From Streptomyces sp. SID14478 (GTDB lineage: Bacteria > Actinomycetota > Actinomycetes > Streptomycetales > Streptomycetaceae): a DNA stretch of 64,000 nucleotides. The stretch is from assembly GCF_010548525.1 (NCBI RefSeq), contig NZ_JAAGMG010000627.1, forward strand, positions 38,506-102,505, read 5' to 3'. A program made the position numbers and the translations under genes. A model generated the notes under the pieces. It saw only the letters and a list, made by a program, of their open reading frames with translations. It was not told the origin of the DNA and made no database searches. The number at the start of each line of letters is the position of its first letter. Within the stretch, counting starts at the first letter, position 1. Below, one piece after another: positions 63,745 through 64,000 of this stretch.

Positions 63745-64000
63745 GTGACTGTTGAACTGGTGCCTGATGACCTGTGGGAACGTGTGGCGCCGCTCTTACC
63801 TGCTCGTCCGCCTCGGCGGCGTCGGTATCCCGGGCGGTTGCCGGCGGATGACCGGGCTGCGCTGAGAGGCATTGTCTATGTGCTGTGCAAGAGCGTGAGC
63901 TGGCGGGATGTTCCCGCTGAACAGGTCGGCTGCAGTGGCGTGACGGCCTGGCGGCGCCTGCGGGACTGGACCGAGGCCGGCGTCTGGCCGCAGCTGCACG
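63745..64000 (+). mobile_element. IS5-family transposase, 5' part
   Basis: From a GTG at 63745 the frame is open to the window edge: TVELVPDDLWERVAPLLPAR, PPRRRRYPGR, DDRAALRGIVYVLCKSVSWR, DVPAEQVGCSGVTAWRRLRD and WTEAGVWPQLH. This is the N-terminal helix-turn-helix domain of an IS5-family transposase, with no frameshift, unlike the older IS5 remnant at 27926-28781. It is probably a recent insertion. The catalytic DDE part lies outside. Confidence 0.88.

Noticed and set aside
1..64000. CRISPR array, tRNA or rRNA genes
   Set aside because: No regularly spaced repeats, cloverleaf-like clusters or rRNA-like sequence were seen on reading; an automated RNA and repeat scan would be needed to exclude them fully.

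Overview
The window reads as a chromosomal segment of a Streptomyces or close relative. GC is very high with strong third-position GC bias, GTG starts are common, and the gene content is typical: type III PKS, AfsR/SARP regulator, SigB/F-type sigma factor with STAS and GHKL partners, mycothiol-dependent DinB enzyme, CGNR regulator, LPFR micropeptide and ABC-F resistance ATPase. The many decayed transposases and single-gene remnants fit an accessory or chromosome-arm region. No rRNA, tRNA or CRISPR array was seen.

Layout. 1-5424: a plus-strand catabolic operon (flavin hydroxylase cut by the left edge, acetoacetyl-CoA synthetase, two amidohydrolases), with ATGA overlaps at two of the three junctions. 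5425-7470: mostly empty, with one secreted protein and its terminator. 7471-15017: a stress block holding Hsp20/DUF2267, a divergent RheA-like hsp18 repressor with two matching operators, an LPFR micropeptide, two STAS proteins, a GHKL anti-sigma-type kinase, a LysE exporter, a SigB/F-type sigma factor and a FUSC membrane protein. 15682-21000: an MFS exporter, an alpha/beta hydrolase, an SDR gene broken by one stop codon, a YidB-like protein and a C45 autoproteolytic hydrolase. 21516-26437: remnants, then a compact biosynthetic operon of type III PKS, ACP, FabF-like ketosynthase, ICMT-like methyltransferase and FAD oxidoreductase, resembling the alkylresorcinol srsABC set with its own ACP and ketosynthase added.

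26438-31103: IS3 and IS5 remnants, a methyltransferase, a small conserved protein and an AftB/ZomB-like membrane glycosyltransferase. 31429-32529: a uridine-kinase-like gene translationally coupled to a Gly-rich hydrophobic small protein and followed by a two-helix membrane peptide. 32782-37571: an AfsR-type regulator divergent from two paralogous secreted SH3-like proteins, then a secreted ricin-type lectin. 37674-45620: an IS256 remnant, a metallophosphoesterase, a GyrB-like mini-ATPase, decayed SUKH, Lsr2 and DinB fragments, and a RecQ-like helicase.

45754-47468: an ABC-F ribosome-protection-type gene behind a promoter that appears to produce a leaderless mRNA beginning with a 7-residue leader peptide, with a palindrome across the promoter. 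47755-54119: a lipoprotein/ATP-grasp pair, a Phd-like N-terminal fusion protein, a Nudix hydrolase and a membrane-anchored Mrr-like nuclease. 54562-63175: RmlD-like SDR, aldo/keto reductase with its XRE regulator, MFS transporter divergent from a CGNR regulator, dienelactone hydrolase, mycothiol-dependent enzyme, ComB-like phosphatase and a zinc-ribbon protein. The right edge cuts an apparently intact IS5-family transposase.

The most interesting systems are the type III PKS/ACP/KS operon, the leader-peptide-controlled ABC-F gene, the RheA-type heat-shock operator pair, and the small secreted and membrane proteins around the AfsR regulator and the uridine kinase.
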